A DNA stretch of 7,424 nucleotides from Steroidobacteraceae bacterium. GTDB taxonomy: Bacteria; Pseudomonadota; Gammaproteobacteria; Steroidobacterales; Steroidobacteraceae. Below are positions 6,820-7,424 of the stretch, piece after piece (the stretch's first letter is position 1; each line of letters begins with the position of its first letter). The translations under genes and the position numbers were made by a program. The stretch covers positions 1-7,424 of the forward strand of contig JAJTCR010000051.1 of NCBI GenBank assembly GCA_021325695.1. Reading direction: 5' to 3'. Below the pieces are notes generated by a model, which was not told the DNA's origin, searched no databases, and saw only the letters and a program-made list of their open reading frames with translations.

Positions 6820-7424
6820 ATGCTGCACACCAACGTCGCGTTGCACCGGCCGGTCACCACGGTGATGGTGGCCCTCGCCGTGCTGGCGGTCGGCCTGATC
6901 TCGAGCCGGCTGCTGCGCCTCGAGGCCATGCCCGACATCACGTTCCCGGGCATGCGCATCATCATCCCGTACGCGGGCTCCACGCCCGAGGAAATGGAGG
7001 AACTGGTCGTCCGCCCCGTCGAGGAGGCGCTCGCGACGCTCTCGGGCATCGAGGAAATCGACGCGAGTGCGCAGTCCGACCAGGCGCAGTTCGACATCCA
7101 GTTCAACTGGGATCGCGATGCCGACGCCGCCGCGTTCGAGGTGCGCACGAAGCTCGACTCGATCCGGCCGCAGTTGCCGGTCGGCGCTGACCGCATGCTG
7201 ATGTTCGCGTTCAGCGCGGGCGACCAGCCGGTCGCCGTGATCCGCATCGCCTCGGACCAGGACCTCACGGACCAGTACGAGACGCTCGAGAAATTCCTGC
7301 AGCGGCCGATCGAGCGCATCGAGGGCGTCGCGCGCGTCGAGCTGCAGGGCGTGCAGCCGCGCGAGGTGCGCATCCTGGTCGACCCGACGCGCCTCGCCGC
7401 CTACAGCGTCAACGTGGTGGACCT
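6820..7424 (+). CDS. RND-family efflux permease (second of two), 5' part, cut by window end
   Basis: Only the first 201 codons are present; the frame is open to the last base. They read as the N-terminus of another RND permease: TM1 at about residues 12-29, then LEAMPDITFPGM (34-45) at the position of the NLLPDLSYPTI motif of the preceding gene, then STPEEMEELVVRPVEEAL (54-71) opening the PN1 porter subdomain, and the start of PN2 at IERIEGVARVELQG. A full protein of about 1000-1050 aa is expected. It is clearly a paralogue of the upstream permease but strongly diverged, so it is not a recent tandem copy. A 21-bp gap and shared leader place it in the same operon. One adaptor followed by two permeases resembles MdtABC and MuxABC, where the two permeases form mixed trimers. 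Whether that holds here is inference, since the proton-relay residues lie outside the window. Confidence 0.92.
   Translation, partial: MLHTNVALHRPVTTVMVALAVLAVGLISSRLLRLEAMPDITFPGMRIIIPYAGSTPEEMEELVVRPVEEALATLSGIEEIDASAQSDQAQFDIQFNWDRDADAAAFEVRTKLDSIRPQLPVGADRMLMFAFSAGDQPVAVIRIASDQDLTDQYETLEKFLQRPIERIEGVARVELQGVQPREVRILVDPTRLAAYSVNVVD

Noticed and set aside
2311..6846. A 1511-codon open frame on the - strand covering the adaptor and first permease
   Set aside because: It lies codon-for-codon opposite two real genes that share one frame. Antisense stops would need sense codons TTA, CTA or TCA, which this GC-rich coding style almost never uses. The translation is an Arg/His/Asp/Glu/Gln-rich low-complexity string with no recognisable domain.
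6708..7373. A 221-codon - strand frame across the permease junction
   Set aside because: It is Ser/Arg/Thr-rich without domain features and is fully covered on the + strand by the end of one RND permease and the start of the next.
3556..7424. Heavy-metal (CusA/CzcA type) efflux as the role of the permeases
   Set aside because: I see no methionine relay or CzcA-style TM4 acidic motif in the first permease and no metal-binding N-terminus in the adaptor. The second permease is incomplete, so this is a provisional rejection.

Overview
This is a GC-rich window that reads as chromosomal DNA from a proteobacterium, most likely a gammaproteobacterium of the Xanthomonadales/Lysobacter type. That placement rests on the strong G/C third-position bias, the long Prc/Tsp-type tail-specific protease with its C-terminal extension, and the tripartite RND efflux operon, which belongs to Gram-negative cells. 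It is an inference from protein style, not a database match. All genes lie on the + strand and the window is almost fully coding.

Layout: (1) Positions 8-2197 encode a C-terminal processing (tail-specific) protease, Prc/Tsp. It has an N-terminal export segment, a PDZ domain, an S41 catalytic core with an intact Ser/Lys pair, and the Prc C-terminal domain. (2) A 173-bp gap (2198-2370) is clearly more AT-rich than its surroundings. It holds a perfect 10-bp inverted repeat around a TTGACT -35-like hexamer, which looks like a promoter with an overlapping operator. (3) Positions 2371-3504 encode a lipoprotein periplasmic adaptor (membrane fusion protein) of an RND pump. (4) A 51-bp gap carries a strong 11-bp GC stem-loop with a GTGA (GNRA-type) loop. 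(5) Positions 3556-6798 encode a full-length RND inner-membrane permease. (6) After 21 bp, a second, divergent RND permease starts at 6820 and runs off the window end.

Genes 2-4 are probably one transcription unit encoding an efflux system with one adaptor and two different RND permeases, the arrangement known from MdtABC, MuxABC and SmeIJK. The adaptor would link one or both permeases to a TolC-type outer-membrane channel. No channel and no dedicated regulator gene is in the window. The operator-like palindrome implies a DNA-binding repressor or activator encoded elsewhere. The protease gene is separated from the operon by its own intergenic region and is probably transcribed independently.

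I see no RNA gene, insertion sequence, CRISPR array or sign of recent horizontal transfer. The coding content is ordinary. The items most worth a second look are the two non-coding structures (the operator palindrome and the intercistronic stem-loop) and the paired-permease arrangement with its non-AcrB proton-relay residues.
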